A stretch of 64,000 nucleotides of DNA from Saccopteryx bilineata. Its lineage: Eukaryota > Chordata > Mammalia > Chiroptera > Emballonuridae. The DNA lies in contig NC_089493.1 in NCBI RefSeq assembly GCF_036850765.1, forward strand, positions 298,398,349 through 298,462,348. Direction: 5' to 3'. The notes under the pieces are model-generated. The model made no database searches. It was not told where the DNA came from and was given only the letters and a program-made list of their open reading frames with translations. This document shows positions 1 through 13,600 of the stretch, piece after piece. A program made the translations under genes and the position numbers. Each line of letters starts with the position of its first letter. The stretch's first letter is position 1.

Positions 1-547
1 GACATGGGGTCGGCCGTCCCTCCCTTACAAGGGGCCGCCCTCTGACTCACTACAGCTTCTGCACCGGAGCCTCAAAAGGCCCGTGGCTTCTGTTTTGTCT
101 ACATAGAACAGCTGAGTGATGAGAGAACGGTGAAAGGAAAGAGGATGAGAAATGAGACACCGCAGCCAGCACCAAGGTCCTGGATATAGCCCTAATCCGG
201 ACACGCGGAGCAAAAAAGTACTGTGATTTAAAGCCACTGAGACTTGGGGTGAGTTGTGCAGCGATGGGTCACTCAGACGCACAGAGTGGACACTTGGCAC
301 TTTGCACCAGCCTCATTTTCAGCATTGTTTGGTCAGCACAGGAGGTGTCTCAGGGTCACCTGCCCCCTCTCCCCGGGGCTGCACATCCTCCTGGCCTGGC
401 AGTCGGTGTGTCTGCTCTCCCTCAGAGCAGCTGTTTGTTTAGGGAGGGGCCAGTGACCCAAGTTAACCCCAAGGGACTCAATCCTGGGGCTTCTGTGGGC
501 CCCTCCTGCTGGGCTGCAGAGCTGGCAGCACGGGACCCTGCAGTTCC
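1..547. other. Intron, unexplained unique sequence
   Basis: No exon, named repeat or structured element recognised. The next VPS35L exon is not here on the minus strand. Confidence 0.5.
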
Positions 548-1265
548 TGCGGCAGTGAACCAGCCCAGGAGGGCCAGGGGGCAGTGAACCAGGCAGTGAC
601 CAGCCCGGGAGGGCCAGGGGGCAGTGAACCAGGCAGTGAACCAGCCCGGGAGGGCCAGGGGGCAGTGAACCAGGCAGTGAACCAGCCCGGGAGGGCCAGG
701 GGGCAGTGAACCAGGCAGTGACCAGCCCGGGAGGGCCAGGGGGCAGTGAACCAGGCAGTGACCAGCCCGGGAGGGCCAGGGGGCAGTGAACCAGGCAGTG
801 ACCAGCCCGGGAGGGCCAGGGGGCAGTGAACCAGGCAGTGACCAGCCCGGGAGGGCCAGGGGGCAGTGAACCAGGCAGTGACCAGCTCGGGAGGGCCAGG
901 GGGCAGTGAACCAGGCAGTGACCAGCCCAGGAGGGCCAGGGGGCAGTGAACCAGGCAGTGACCAGCCCGGGAGGGCCAGGGGGCAGTGAACCAGGCAGTG
1001 ACCAGCTCGGGAGGGCAAGGGGGCAGTGAACCAGGCAGTGACCAGCCCGGGAGGGCCAGGGGGCAGTGAACCAGGCAGTGACCAGCCCGGGAGGGCCAGG
1101 GGGCAGTGAACCAGGCAGTGACCAGCCCGGGAGGGCCAGGGGGCAGTGAACCAGGCAGTGACCAGCTCAGGAGGGCCGGGCGGCAGTGAACCAGGCAGTG
1201 ACCAGCCCAGGAGGGCCGGGCGGCAGTGAACCAGGCAGTGACCAGCTCGGGAGGGCCGGGCGGCA
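548..1265. repeat. 40-bp minisatellite, about 17-18 copies
   Basis: The unit is GGCAGTGAACCAGGCAGTGA followed by CCAGCCCGGGAGGGCCAGGG (40 bp). Copies are nearly identical, with CCCGG/CTCGG/CCCAG variants and a few 41-bp units where GTGACC is GTGAACC. The last three units change CCAGGG to CCGGGC. It is in the intron after window exon 21. Long minus-strand frames here (422-1336, 478-1278) are repeat artefacts. Confidence 0.95.
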
Positions 1266-1571
1266 GCCCTGACAACACTGCGGAGACCGGAGCCCAGCTG
1301 CCCCTGTGAAGCCTCCATCCCTGGACGCCGTGTCACGTGAGCCAGTAAGTCGCCCCTCCCCCCTTTTTTGATTGTTTTCCTTAAGCCAGTCTGTCTTGGC
1401 TCCCTCTGCCCCCCGGGGGAGTGCTGGCTAATGCAAGATGTTTTCTAATTTTATCTCATCTCAATAAAAATGAAAAGTCCCAGGGGCATATGTTCACTGC
1501 TCTCACCAGCGTGAAGGTAAACAATTATATCACATTTCCAATCGCACTGACACTCCTTCCTCAATACTCAC

Positions 1572-1635
1572 CATTTTTATGAATCCATTAATCAAATATG
1601 CCAGCATTCTCTTCTCATCCTCAAGAGTGAGTGCA
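1572..1635 (-). CDS. VPS35L: VPS35L window exon 21 (64 nt), last exon in window
   Basis: Completes Asn, then [20 protein letters not shown] and M, about residues 623-643. The acceptor is GATTTTAG before TGCACT and the donor is AAAATG before GTGAGT. The following exon (human continues VSFGRDFEQQ) is not in 1-1571 and must lie outside the window. Confidence 0.96.
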
Positions 1636-4600
1636 CTAAAATCAATAATTGTACATAATTAACACTGGGGAAACAAATGAGCTTTCTGAAGAAAAATAAT
1701 ATATAAGAACTAAGAAATCTGCATTTTCTAGACTTAAAAAGTGTTTTACATCTCTCTCAAAGACACTGTTCTCCAAATATATTTATTAACGGCAAAGAAT
1801 GCATAATATCCTCCAAAAGGCGAGGTCTCCTTCGCTGAGACGACATTCCCTCTCCTCCTTGGCAGGCCAGGCACAGCCAGGCAGGTCTAGCCAACGGGAC
1901 GAGAATGCCTTCCAAGCTTTGTCCCTAAAAGAGAGCTGCTGCCCTCCGAGGCCTGCAGGATGCAACATGGACAGTCAGGGCCAGCCAGCTTCTACCAGGA
2001 AGATAAGGACCACATCCCAGAGGAGGGCAGAGCAACAGGACGGACAGAGCCTGGGCCTCTGGACAGTGTCCTGAAGCAGAGCTGCCCCACCTCCACCTCC
2101 GCGCCTCACACCTTATCACGGAAGAAAGAACCCTGCTTTATGCAGACCAGGGTCCTGCTAACACAAGTGCCGTTCTGGACGCTGTCTGTGCCTCTACTGT
2201 TACTTTTTTCCAACAAATCTATTGGTTCAATTTATTATGAACTCTTGATATTTTGATTTTTATGAAGTTGAAAGCACAAGTCATGAAAATAAAGATTCTA
2301 AAATTCAGGGGAGAAAATATACTATTCATCCTGTTGATGGGTAAGCTCTAAAACAGGGGTCCCCAAACTACGGCCCGCGGGCCACATGGGGCCCCCTGAG
2401 GCCATTAATCCAGCCCCTGCCGCACTTCTGGAAGGGTACCTCTTTCATTGGTGGTGAGAGAAGCATAGTTCCCATTGAAATATTGGTCAGTATGTTGATT
2501 TAAATTTACTTGTTCTTTATTTTAAATGTTATATTTGTTCCCGTTTTGTTTTTTTACTTTAAAATAAGATATGTGCAGTGTGCATAGGCATTTGTTCATA
2601 GTTTTTTTTATAGTCCGGCCCTCCAACGGTCTGAGGGACAGTGAACTGGCCCCCTGTGTAAAAAGTTTGGGGACCCCTGCTCTAAAACAATCTTCTCAAT
2701 GCTTGTAACAGTTTACAGCGCTTATTTAAAACTTCTCTGGGACTAAAGTTTCAGTGACGAGTAAGGAGGAATTACCTTGAACACAGTCAAATGGAAACAT
2801 GGGGGGGGGAGGCTAGAGAGCAAAGGAGTGATAATTTGACCTTTGTCCCAAAGGGAAGGCCACTGGGCAGGTCTGAGTCTCAAATAGACTGAACAAATAA
2901 AGTTCTTAATGCAAGAAGTATTATCAACTGCATTTGAATTTTAAATAACTAGTTAATAATGAGAAAAAAGGCCCTGGCCGGTTGGCTCAGCGGTAGAGCG
3001 TCGGCCTGGCATGAGGGGGACCTGGGTTCGATTCCCGGCCAGGGCACACAGAAGCGCCCATTTGCTTCTCCACCCCCCTCCCCTCCTTCCTCTCTGTCTC
3101 TCTCTTCCCCTCCTGCAGCCGAGACTCCATTGGAGCAAAGATGGCCCGGGCGCTGAGGATGGCTCCCTGGCCTCTGCCCCAGGCGCTAGAGTGGCTCTGG
3201 TCGCGGCAGAGCATCGCCCCCTGGTGGGCAGAGCCCTGGTGGGTGTGCCGGGTGGATCCCGGGCGGGCGCATGCGGGAGTCTGTCTGACTGTCTCTCCCT
3301 GTTTCCAGCTTCAGAAAAAGAAAAATAATAATAATAAAAATAATAATGAGAAAAAAATTTAAGGGCTCTGTTACTGAATGAGAGAGCTCATTATCACACT
3401 ATCTGCTGCTCTCAGAAATCTCTTTGAGCCTGACTGGCAGTGGTGTGGGGGTCAGAGCATCAGCCTGGGACACTGAGGTCCCAGGTTCCAAACCCCGAGG
3501 TCGCCGGCTTGAGTTCAGGCTCATCAGCTTGAGCGTAGGGTCGTCAGCCTGAGTGTGGGATCACAGACATGACCTCATGGTTGCTGGCTGAGGCCCAAGG
3601 TCGCTGGCTCGAGCAAGGGGTCACTGGCTCAGCTGGAGCTCCTTGGTCAAGGCACATAGGAGAAGCGACCAATGAACAACTAAAGTGCCACAAATACGAG
3701 CTGATGCTCCTCATTTCTCTTGTCTGTCTGTCTCATAAAAAAATAAATCTCTCTGAGATGAGCAGTTTGAGTTCCCTCGGAGGAAACCAGCCTTCTTCTC
3801 CCAACTGAAATTCCTTTGTAGAAACACCTGCCTCTCATCTTCTCAAGAAGGTCGTGCTCAGCCTCACCCCCGCCTGGACTGAAAAGTCCCCGTTAGGGAG
3901 AATCTTAACCCATTTATAACAGAGGTTGAAATTTCTGAAATTCAGTTCAAAAATTTTCCGAAAATCCTCATCATTTTTGACAAGCTTCCAGCACGCCAGC
4001 ACCTGCAGCCATGACCACCTCTGCACACCACACGACAGATAACACGCACCCTCAGGAGGCAGACGTGTGAGAATCAGACCTCGGCGTGACCTTGAGCAGT
4101 AGGAATATAAATAACTCCCACATCACTACCTTTCCAATAATGGAACATGAAGCATAAATGGGGTAATAGCCCCTGTAAAATAATATTCACTGTCGCAGCT
4201 TAAAGACCTTATATACTATTACGTGGTATTAAGACCTAATCCAGGTTACGCTTCAGCCGTAAGTGTTGCTTACTTCACAGAGTCGTGCATGGTCTTGCAA
4301 ACGTGCAGAAGGGCGTTCAGAATGACAGGATCCTTGGTGGGCTCTTGCTGATGCCTAGGAAACATTTATAGACAGTATAAAAGCTGTGTCTGCTGAGAAC
4401 AGTAAAAACGTGGGTTTAGTTCTTATCTACGATACATAGTTGAGAAGCCACAAATGATCCGGGCTGCACTGAACATGGCTCAGTTCGCTTTTCTCTTAAT
4501 TCTTTCAGTAACAAGTTTGCTCTTCTCCACATAATGTAACTTCTCATAACTGCAAAATCCTGGTAAAACTGCTACACTTCCTAACCAGGAAAAGGGCAAG

Positions 4601-7600
4601 CGTGTTTGTTTTTTAAATCATGTTTCCTGAATTCTCTGAAGTTGTCCACTACCTATCTATTCAATACAATTGTGTTTGGTACCAGGAATACTTACTCATT
4701 GGGTTTTTCAAATAATATAAAAGGACAACTCTTAAAACAAACCTTTATGCAAGCAAAGTAGGTATATCTGTTCCAAGCAAATGGAATTCATCTTTTAAGA
4801 AACAACACAAGGAAAGCTTAAACCATGTATTTAAGCAGTATCTAGTTCTATTTCCCAAACTGTGGCTGAGTTCCATCTCGAGACCAGATGAGACCGGGCG
4901 TGTTCAGGGTGGTACGGCCATAGATTGAGTTCCATCTCAACGTATTTTTTTTTACCACGTCTACACACTTATCAATATTTAAAGTGACTCCAACTTAACC
5001 TAGTCCTAAAAAAAATATACATGAAATCACTGACTATACTAGTTATATATTATCTAACCTGCTCTAAAATAAACATACAACTTATAAAATAAAAATGAAA
5101 ATCTCTCAGCGTCGGCCTAGCGTGCGGAGGACCCGGGTTCGATTCCCGGCCAGGGCACACAGGAGAAGCGCCCATTTGCTTCTCCACCCCTCCACCGCGC
5201 TTTCCTCTCTGTCTCTCTCTTTGCCTCCCGCAGCCAAGGCTCCATTGGAGCAAAGATGGCCCGGGCGCTGGGGATGGCTCTGTGGCCTCTGCCTCAGGCG
5301 CTAGAGTGGCTCTGGTCGCAACATGGCGACGCCCAGGATGGGCAGAGCATCGCCCCCTGGTGGGCAGAGCGTCGCCCCTGGTGGGCGTGCCGGGTGGATC
5401 CCGGTCGGGCGCATGCGGGAGTCTGTCTGACTGTCTCTCCCTGTTTCCAGCTTCAGAAAAATGAAAAAAAAAAAAAAAATGAAAAAAAAATGAAAATCTC
5501 TCCATGGACTACCAACAATTATTCCCTATGCCAGAGCAGCCTGCAGTGTCAGGAAACTAATAATGTGAAAGGACCTGACCCTGAACACGCATCACGAGAT
5601 GGAGCCCTTTCCAGCTCCGGATCTCGACAACTGTGACTGTATCTTTTAAAATGTCACTCCCTAGGTCGTTCCTCAATGGACTGCTCCTCCCACAGCACAC
5701 AGAGGGAAATGCAGGCGATGGCCACGCTCCCGCTAACACTATGACTTCGTCTTCTTACGAATAAAGAGCATCTATCGTAACTGTTCCTCCCACGTGGTTT
5801 AGGTGTGAAATACATGCACTCGACTAGACCCCAGAGTACGTCACTGATTTCTTATCAACCGGTTTCCCAAAAGCATTGAGAATCGAGGCTTCCAATTACA
5901 CGTCACACTTACTTGATAAAGACTTCCATGATGCATTTGCAAACCTCCACTCGCACACTCTCTTTTTGGAACATATCCAGAAATGGCAGAAATTTTTCCT
6001 AAAAATAAAAAAAGCACTCTACATGCAATTTATACAAGTTATTGGAAGGAATTCACAGGTCATTTTTTTTCTTTGAAGGTCAAAAGAGTTGTCTGTATCT
6101 CTGAGGCAAGTCAGATGAAGACTCACCTGAAAGCACGGAGGTGACCTTGAGGTTTTAAAACCACTGCTGTTAAAACAACTCTCATGTGCCCGAGGGGTCA
6201 GGGCTGGAACCAGGTAACATTCTGGTGAACCATCAGGGCACCATTTAGATGACCATACGCTTTGTTGTGTAACAAAATGAAAAGCAGGCTTCAGCCTTTT
6301 TATGATGGGATTGACAAGCAAAGAAAGAAGAGACAGCCATTCAGAAAGGACCTCTGCATCTGGCCTCTCCATATAGTGACTGCGCCCTAAGCAAGGTACT
6401 CCACTTCTCCAGCACTGGGGCATCAGGATACTTTCCGTTAAAAGGGGGGATATAACTACTCCTACCTCCTAGTGGTGCTTGAAAAATGATATGAGGTAAT
6501 ACATGGAAGGTTCTAGCACAGTGCTTGGAGCATACAAATGTCCAATAAATAAGAGTCTATTTTCAAATAAACAAAAACATCCTGTCCTGTGAGCGTACAT
6601 AAACAAACACTGAGGAGGGCAGGGTGCCGTGGACGAGGGAGGCACAGGGACTGGGATGTCACTGCTCCCAGAGGCACAGGGACTGGGATGTCACTGCTCC
6701 CAGAGGCACAGGGACTGGGATGTCACTGTTCACAGAGGCACAGGGACTGGGATGTCACTGCTCCCAGAGGCACAGGGACTGGGATGTCACTGCTCACAGA
6801 GGCCCAGGGACTGGGATGTCACTGCTCACAGAGGCACAGGCACTGGGATGTCACTGTTCACAGAGACACCTCGATTGGGACTTGCTCAGTGCCCTGCAGC
6901 AAACCTGGAAGGGTGTCTCAGAATTTTTTAACTTTTTGAGGGAAACATAATAAATCTTACCTGTCAGGCACTGAGACAGCTATTATTTTATAGTTTCAAC
7001 ATTAGACTGTGTGATAGAAAAGCAAGGATCGTGTGAAAATCAATGAGGAAGAGGATGTCCAGTTCAACTCCACAGTTCTGAGAAGCTATGTGGGGCCCAA
7101 CTGGTGTAAAAATTCTATTTGTTAACTAATGAATGAACTAAGGGTGTTTTTCTTTCCATCTATGTGTATTATTTTTTTGAAAGCTGATTAAGTTTCAATG
7201 ACATAAATACTTGAGTTGTTTAGCCATAACTACTTTATAAAAGAAACAGTTAAGTATTTCTTTTGGTATAGGGCACCATGAAGACACCAAGGTCACTACT
7301 GAGACACTAAGAGAACTTCTTACTCAGATGCAAATTTCCAAAGATAATTAAGGAATGTTACTTACCACTGAGAAAAGAACTGAGAAATCATGGAAGTGGG
7401 CAATCACTTTCTTAACTATTGACTGAAGCTGCAAAACAAAGCAAAAACACACTAAATAAAACTTGGATTTTTTTAATAAAGGCAATCACTTCATCACCTG
7501 TAATTACAGGCAGGGAACCCTCGTCTGCTCAAGGACTGGGGAGTTCCTGGACAGATTAGGGAACGTCTCGGGCCAGGCCTGCCCATCTTATTCTGTGCCG

Positions 7601-10600
7601 TGGGGAGACAGCTTGAGTCTCAGTTCCCTCTTCTGCAGAGTGGAGAGCAAAGCAGTCCTGTGCTCACTGTGAGATTAAACGGGATGGTTCAGATACACGC
7701 TGCCTGCCGTCAAAGACCGCCAGGAAAGTCAGCTGAGAATATTCGAGGAGTGAGCACACATTTTCCAGAGGCCACACAGGCACTGCGAGCGTAGCCAGAA
7801 AGCCGTGTGGACAGCATGCTAACACATGGGGGTGCTGGGCCCGAGAGCTGGTGACCTATGTAAGGCCATGGGCCCTAACTGCAGACTTCTGTTTCAACCC
7901 ATCATGACTATGTTCCTTGACGACTTCAGGAAAGAGCCACTGGACCGGTCTGCCAGGCAGAGGCCACACCATCACCTGGGTGGTGACACAGTCTGGGACG
8001 TTGGCCCAGACGCCCATGTGCTGATGTCCACCACCCCTCCCTCTGAGATGCAGTCCCACTGGCAGGGTCTTGGCATGAGAGAACCACGGAGCCAATTTTT
8101 CTAAATAAAATATAATCCCCTACCACTGGTTACTAGTAAAAAGAGAAAATTTACTGACAATACTTTGTGTATATTAAAAACACTGCTGTTTAAATTCTTT
8201 GCAAAGGAAACTGCTCATGTTCGAAAAACAGGCTATTAGGAGGTGCTGTCCCATCTCATAATTAGTAGCTTTCTACGTCCCTCAAGCAAAAGACTAAGAT
8301 ACTGCAATACTGTCCGGTTAAAAGTTTCTAAAACGTCATCCATAGCAACTAAACCCTTTAGAGAAAGGAATGTTTGCCTGACCAGGCGATGGAGCAGTGG
8401 ATACAGTACCAACCTGAGAAGCTGAGGACCCAGGTTTGAAACCCTGACGTTACCGGCTCAAGTGTAAGCTCATCGGACTTGAGTACGGACTCACCAGCTT
8501 AAGCGTGGGATCACAGACATGACACCATTGCTGCGGACTTGAGCCCAAGGTGGCCCAGGGGCCACTTGCTCAACTGAACTAATGAATTTCTTCACATGTG
8601 CCTGAGACTCTGAGAGCCGACAAGGCACTTCTCGTCACTGCACACGACTCAGCAGTGTTTACCACGAGCCTGCTGCACACACCTGCTGTGCACACCACAC
8701 ACACTGTGCAGGGGCTGCTCATGTCACACCTAGGAGAACGCCAGGCAGGCAGTGTCCACTTAATAAATTGTAATGATGAATCATTTTAATTAGCAAATGG
8801 TGAAAGAAATCTTAAATTAGCAAAACATGAGAATTCTAAAATTTTTACAAGAATATATAACTCATTTTCTTACACTAAGTGAAGCTGGAAATCGATTATA
8901 GGCAGTAGGTGCCAGAATATCACATTATTCAATAAAGAAGAAAACCTTAATTATGTCAAAAGTTACTTTATATAATAGTACGGAGGCCTGAGCTAGACTG
9001 TGTCCTGGGGCGGAGGGAGGCTGCTCTCAGGACATCACTGAGCCCAGTGACAAAATGGCACCAGGGACCTAACAGTGATGTGTCTGCTAAATTCTCTGAG
9101 GGAGATGACTACACTGTGGTTACACAGAAAAATGACCTTGTTCTTCGGAAATAACTCTTTGGCAGCAGTGGAATAATGTGTGTAACTTACCCTCAAATGA
9201 TTCAAAAAGAATTTACATACGTGTGTGTGTGTGTGTGTGTGTGTGTACATGCACAAGGAAAATGAGCAAGCAAACAAGGAACATCTTCGTAACCAGTGAA
9301 TCTGGGTAAAAAAATAAGGGGACTTCTCTGAGCTCTTCTTTCCACTTTTCAATACACTTGAATTTATTCCCAATAAGAAGTTAGTTTCACTGAAAACCAC
9401 AGACTCCTCACTTGAGCCCAGCAACTGTGCTTCCACTACCACCTCTCAATCTTCAAACCTCTCTGTGGGGGGCCTGTTGTTATTCCCACGTCACAGAGGA
9501 GAACACCCACCGATGCACAAGATTAAGTAACTGAATAAAGGGTACAGGACAAAGACATAACAGAGCTAGGATTAAACCCAGGATTATTTGACTTGATGGT
9601 TTGACTTATGCAACAATTTAATTCCACCAAATAAAATTACCAGCAGTGTGGAAATGGAAAATGCAAACCTGTTACCTGAGGGTAGGAGTCTTCAAAGGCG
9701 CGATCTGGAGTCATGTGCTTGATGACATCAGCCAAAACAGTATTCACCTCCCTTTTCTAAGAGGAAAAATGAATAAAACCTCTATGAGACACTGAAGGGT
9801 AGTCACTGACCATTTTTCAGAGGAAAGGGACTCACATTTTTAGAATACAGCACACATTTTCCAGAAAACAATTTCAAATATTCTGATGAAAATATTATAA
9901 GGGGAAAAATCCCAACCGTATCACAGCCCTAATGATGGCTATGTCCATACCGAGGACTGAAAGAACATTCTCAAAGTTTCTTGGGCATTTTATGTCCCTG
10001 CTTTTACTGGTAAGGTCAGCCACGCCACTTCCTGCCTGCCTGCCCTGAGCCCTCTCCAGGTGCGGCAGGGAGCAGCACCACTGTGGTGGGAGCACAGACT
10101 TGCCCCTAGGAGCCAGGTAACCTGATGCCCACATGCCCACTTCCCTAGTCATCTGCATCGGGTCGGCCAACCACAGCCCCAATGCAGCCCATGCTTTTAT
10201 ACAGCCAATAAGCTAGGGATGGTGTTTACATTCAAACCAATAGACGATTACTTTGTGACAGTGTAAACTAGAAGAGATTCCAATTTCAGTGTGCACAAAC
10301 ACAGTCACTGGCACACAACTGTGCTTACTCCGTATCTTCTGTGGCTTCATGTTGCAATGGCAGAGTTGGAGGTCATGTGTTCCATAAAGCCTCAAGCATT
10401 TACTATCTGGCTTGTACAAAAAGTCTATATAATGAGAGCACTGGACCCTCTTGGCAAGATGGCTCTGAGGCCACAGGGCGTCCAGGTAAGCTGCCTGGCA
10501 CACAGCACATGTTATTGAATAGTTGTCATTATGTTTACTCTCTTGTTTAATGCTCATTAAAATTCACCACCATGGACATCATTATTCCTATTCCACAGAT

Positions 10601-13600
10601 GAAGAAGTGGAGGCTCAGAGAAGTTAAGTGACTAAGCCAGGGCCACACAGCAGAAAAATCTGACACTGGCACTTAAAGAACCCAAAGTTCCGTGGAGAAA
10701 ATGCTGATTCCAAATCTGGAGTAAGAAATATACAAAGCAAATGGAACATCCTAGACAGCAAGGAAGACATCAAAGACAACAGCCAGCATGTCTGAGGACG
10801 CGGAACCAACCTGAAAAAGTACCCTGTGGACAGAAGAGGAACAGCTGAGCGTCAGCTTCAGTAAGAATAATATGACTCAAATACGTTTAAATCCATGCGT
10901 TCCTAAGACACCAACAGCACCTCATGGGTCAACTTTGGGGATGTTGGAGAATTGAATCCTTAGTCTAAAAATCAGTAAGTAACAGATAAAACTCAGCAGA
11001 AACAGAACCTTTTCTGTACAAACTGTATATCAAGGTAACCAAATAACTCATGAAAGGAGATTCTCTGTATAGAAGTATCGCAGACAACAAATAAAGAAGA
11101 AATGATGAGAGCTCTGACTGCCACCATTTTGCAACCTCTGATAAACTGTGACATGCTCTGAGCCATCAGCGGCTGCTCACCTCAGAGAGAAACAAAAAGG
11201 AACCATGAACACCCTGGAGAAGCACCATCACACCATCCACAGTGTCAGAGAAGAAGATCTGAAGCTGATTAAAACTCTAGAACTGGCCCTGGCCTGTTGG
11301 CTCAGTGGTAGAGCGTCGGCCTGGTGTGCAGAAGTCCCGGGTTCGATTCCCGGCCAGGGCATACAGGAGAAGCGCCTATCTGCTTCTCCACCCCTCCCCC
11401 TCTCCTTCCTCTCTGTCTCTCTCTTCCCCTCCCACAGCCAAGGCTCCATTGGAGCAAAGTTGGCCCAGGCGCTGAGGATGGCTCCATGGCCTCTGCCTCA
11501 GGTGCTAGAATGGCTCTGGTTGCAACAGAGCGATGCCCCAGATGGGCAGAGCATCGCCCCCTGGTGGGCGTGCCGGGTGGATCCCGGTCGGGCGCATGCG
11601 GAAGTCTGTCTGACTGCCTCCTGTTTCCAACTTCAGAAAAATACAAAAAAAAAAGACTCTAGAACTAAACACTCAAGCCAGAGGAACAAGCTGAATGCCA
11701 CCACAGGATGCAACTGGCCAATCCAGACTGGGAATTCTGCAGGACAAATGACCCAGCCTCTCCCACAAACAAGTTCCAGAGAGAAAACCGGGGAAGGGGG
11801 AAGGGAGGAGAGAGACGGGGAGAACATGTAGATGAAGAGAACCCTAAGAAGTCAGTTGCAATGTATGGACCTTATTTTAATCCTGAATGAACAAATAAAC
11901 TGTAAAAAATTTATGCGACAACTAGGGAAATCTGAACACTGACTAATTTTTAATGCCATTAAAGCATTATTATTATTATTTTTTTTTTTTTTGCTTAGGA
12001 TAATGTACTGGGATTTTGCTTTAGAAAAGGCAATGCTTCTGTTTTATAAATAAGATATGTGCTGAAATATGATGGATGAAATACAATGTCTGCGATTCGC
12101 TCCAAAATCACCCAGGGGTGGGGAGGAAGAGGAAAGACATGAAACAGCACTTGTCCTGAGCTGGTCGTTTCTGGGTCATGAGTATAAAAGACATTCTATG
12201 GTTTAAATTTCCATAATAATACATAAAACAAAAACTGGGCAAAAGAAACAAAACCAACAGAACCACTAGGGGATTTATCTAGTGCTGAATACAAGGCAAA
12301 ACCAATTTCTGGAGTTAGAGGCCAAGAGCCAGTGGTTCCCTTCAACCTCCAAAGGCGGAGACTGTGACCCAGGGGAGGGAAGGGCCTCTGAGGAGCGGAA
12401 GGCTATCTGCCATTTCTTACTCTGGACATGATTACATGGGTGAATTTTGTGAAGATTCAATACGCAGTCAACTTTAGATATATGTGCTTTTCTGCATGCT
12501 TGCTACACTTGAATGTTTACAAGCTGATTAAAACAAACGACTCTGACAACAGGATTTGAACCCAGTGGTTTATCGTCTCTGCCCTCTGACCAGCCAGAGT
12601 TTCCCAGGCAGGGGTTCTCGTCTGGGCCTCTGGAAAGACATGTTTCCCACGCAGGGGTTCTCGTCCGGGCCTCTGGAAAGACATGTTTCCCAGGCAGGGG
12701 TTCTCGTCTGGCCCTCTGACCAGCCCCGAGTTTCCCAGGCAGGGGTTCTCGTCCGGGCCTCTGACCAGCCCCGAGTTTCCCAGGCAGGGGTTCTCGTCCG
12801 GGCCTCTGACAAGCCAGAGTTTCCCAGGCAGGGGTTCTCGTCTGGCCCTCTGACCAGCGCCGAGTTTCCCAGGCAGGGGTTCTCGTCCGGGCCTCAGGAA
12901 AGACATGTCTGCGGGCTCAGAAAAGAACTGTATGCAAGTCAAGTATGTTTGGAAAATGCAAACTAAACACCCAGTGAATGCCACAGGCCACTTTAGGATA
13001 CAAGCACCTGGTAAGAAAATCACTTACCTTTGCACATGCAACATTTCCCAAATGTACATGATTAACACTTTTGTTATAGTACACACATTAATGCTCGCTC
13101 ATACTATAAGACAAAAGATAAACTTTCAATAAATTAAGTATAATTACCAAAATGCCTAAGCTAACTTTACTATTTTATGAAAATCATGAAAAAAAGATCA
13201 TTTTTTCAAAAGGAAGGCCACAGCCACACATACCGTGAAATGCTTGCAGGTGTACTCGGCCCACACTTCGGCACAGTTAATATAGTCCTACAAAGAAAGA
13301 GCAGACGTCTCCAGTAAGAACACCACGGCTGACCTTGTGGCAAAGCTCATCGTTGCACAAACCCCTTCAAGGGCTGTGACAAGTGTATGGAAATGCAGTG
13401 GCACACTGACACAATGGACTACGACTCAGCCATGAAAAGGGAAGAGGTCTTACCTCTTGCGACAGCATGGATGGACCTGGTGAGCATTATGCTAAGTGAA
13501 ATAAGCCAGTCAGGGAAAGACAAGTACCATACGATTTCACTCACATGTGCACTCTAAGTAACAAAATGACTAACGAGCAAAATTGAGACAGACTCATAGA

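Noticed and set aside
422..1336. 304-residue minus-strand open frame with repeated LPGWSLPGSL units
   Set aside because: It is the 40-bp minisatellite read in rotating frames; no splice context, start signal or homology.
2970..3050. Possible tRNA genes at the many GGTTCGATTCC boxes
   Set aside because: Each is the head of a SINE followed by the SINE body and flanked by target duplications; not independent tRNA genes.
11148..11831. 227-residue plus-strand frame
   Set aside because: Its core is a family A SINE; similar frames occur in every copy of this SINE.
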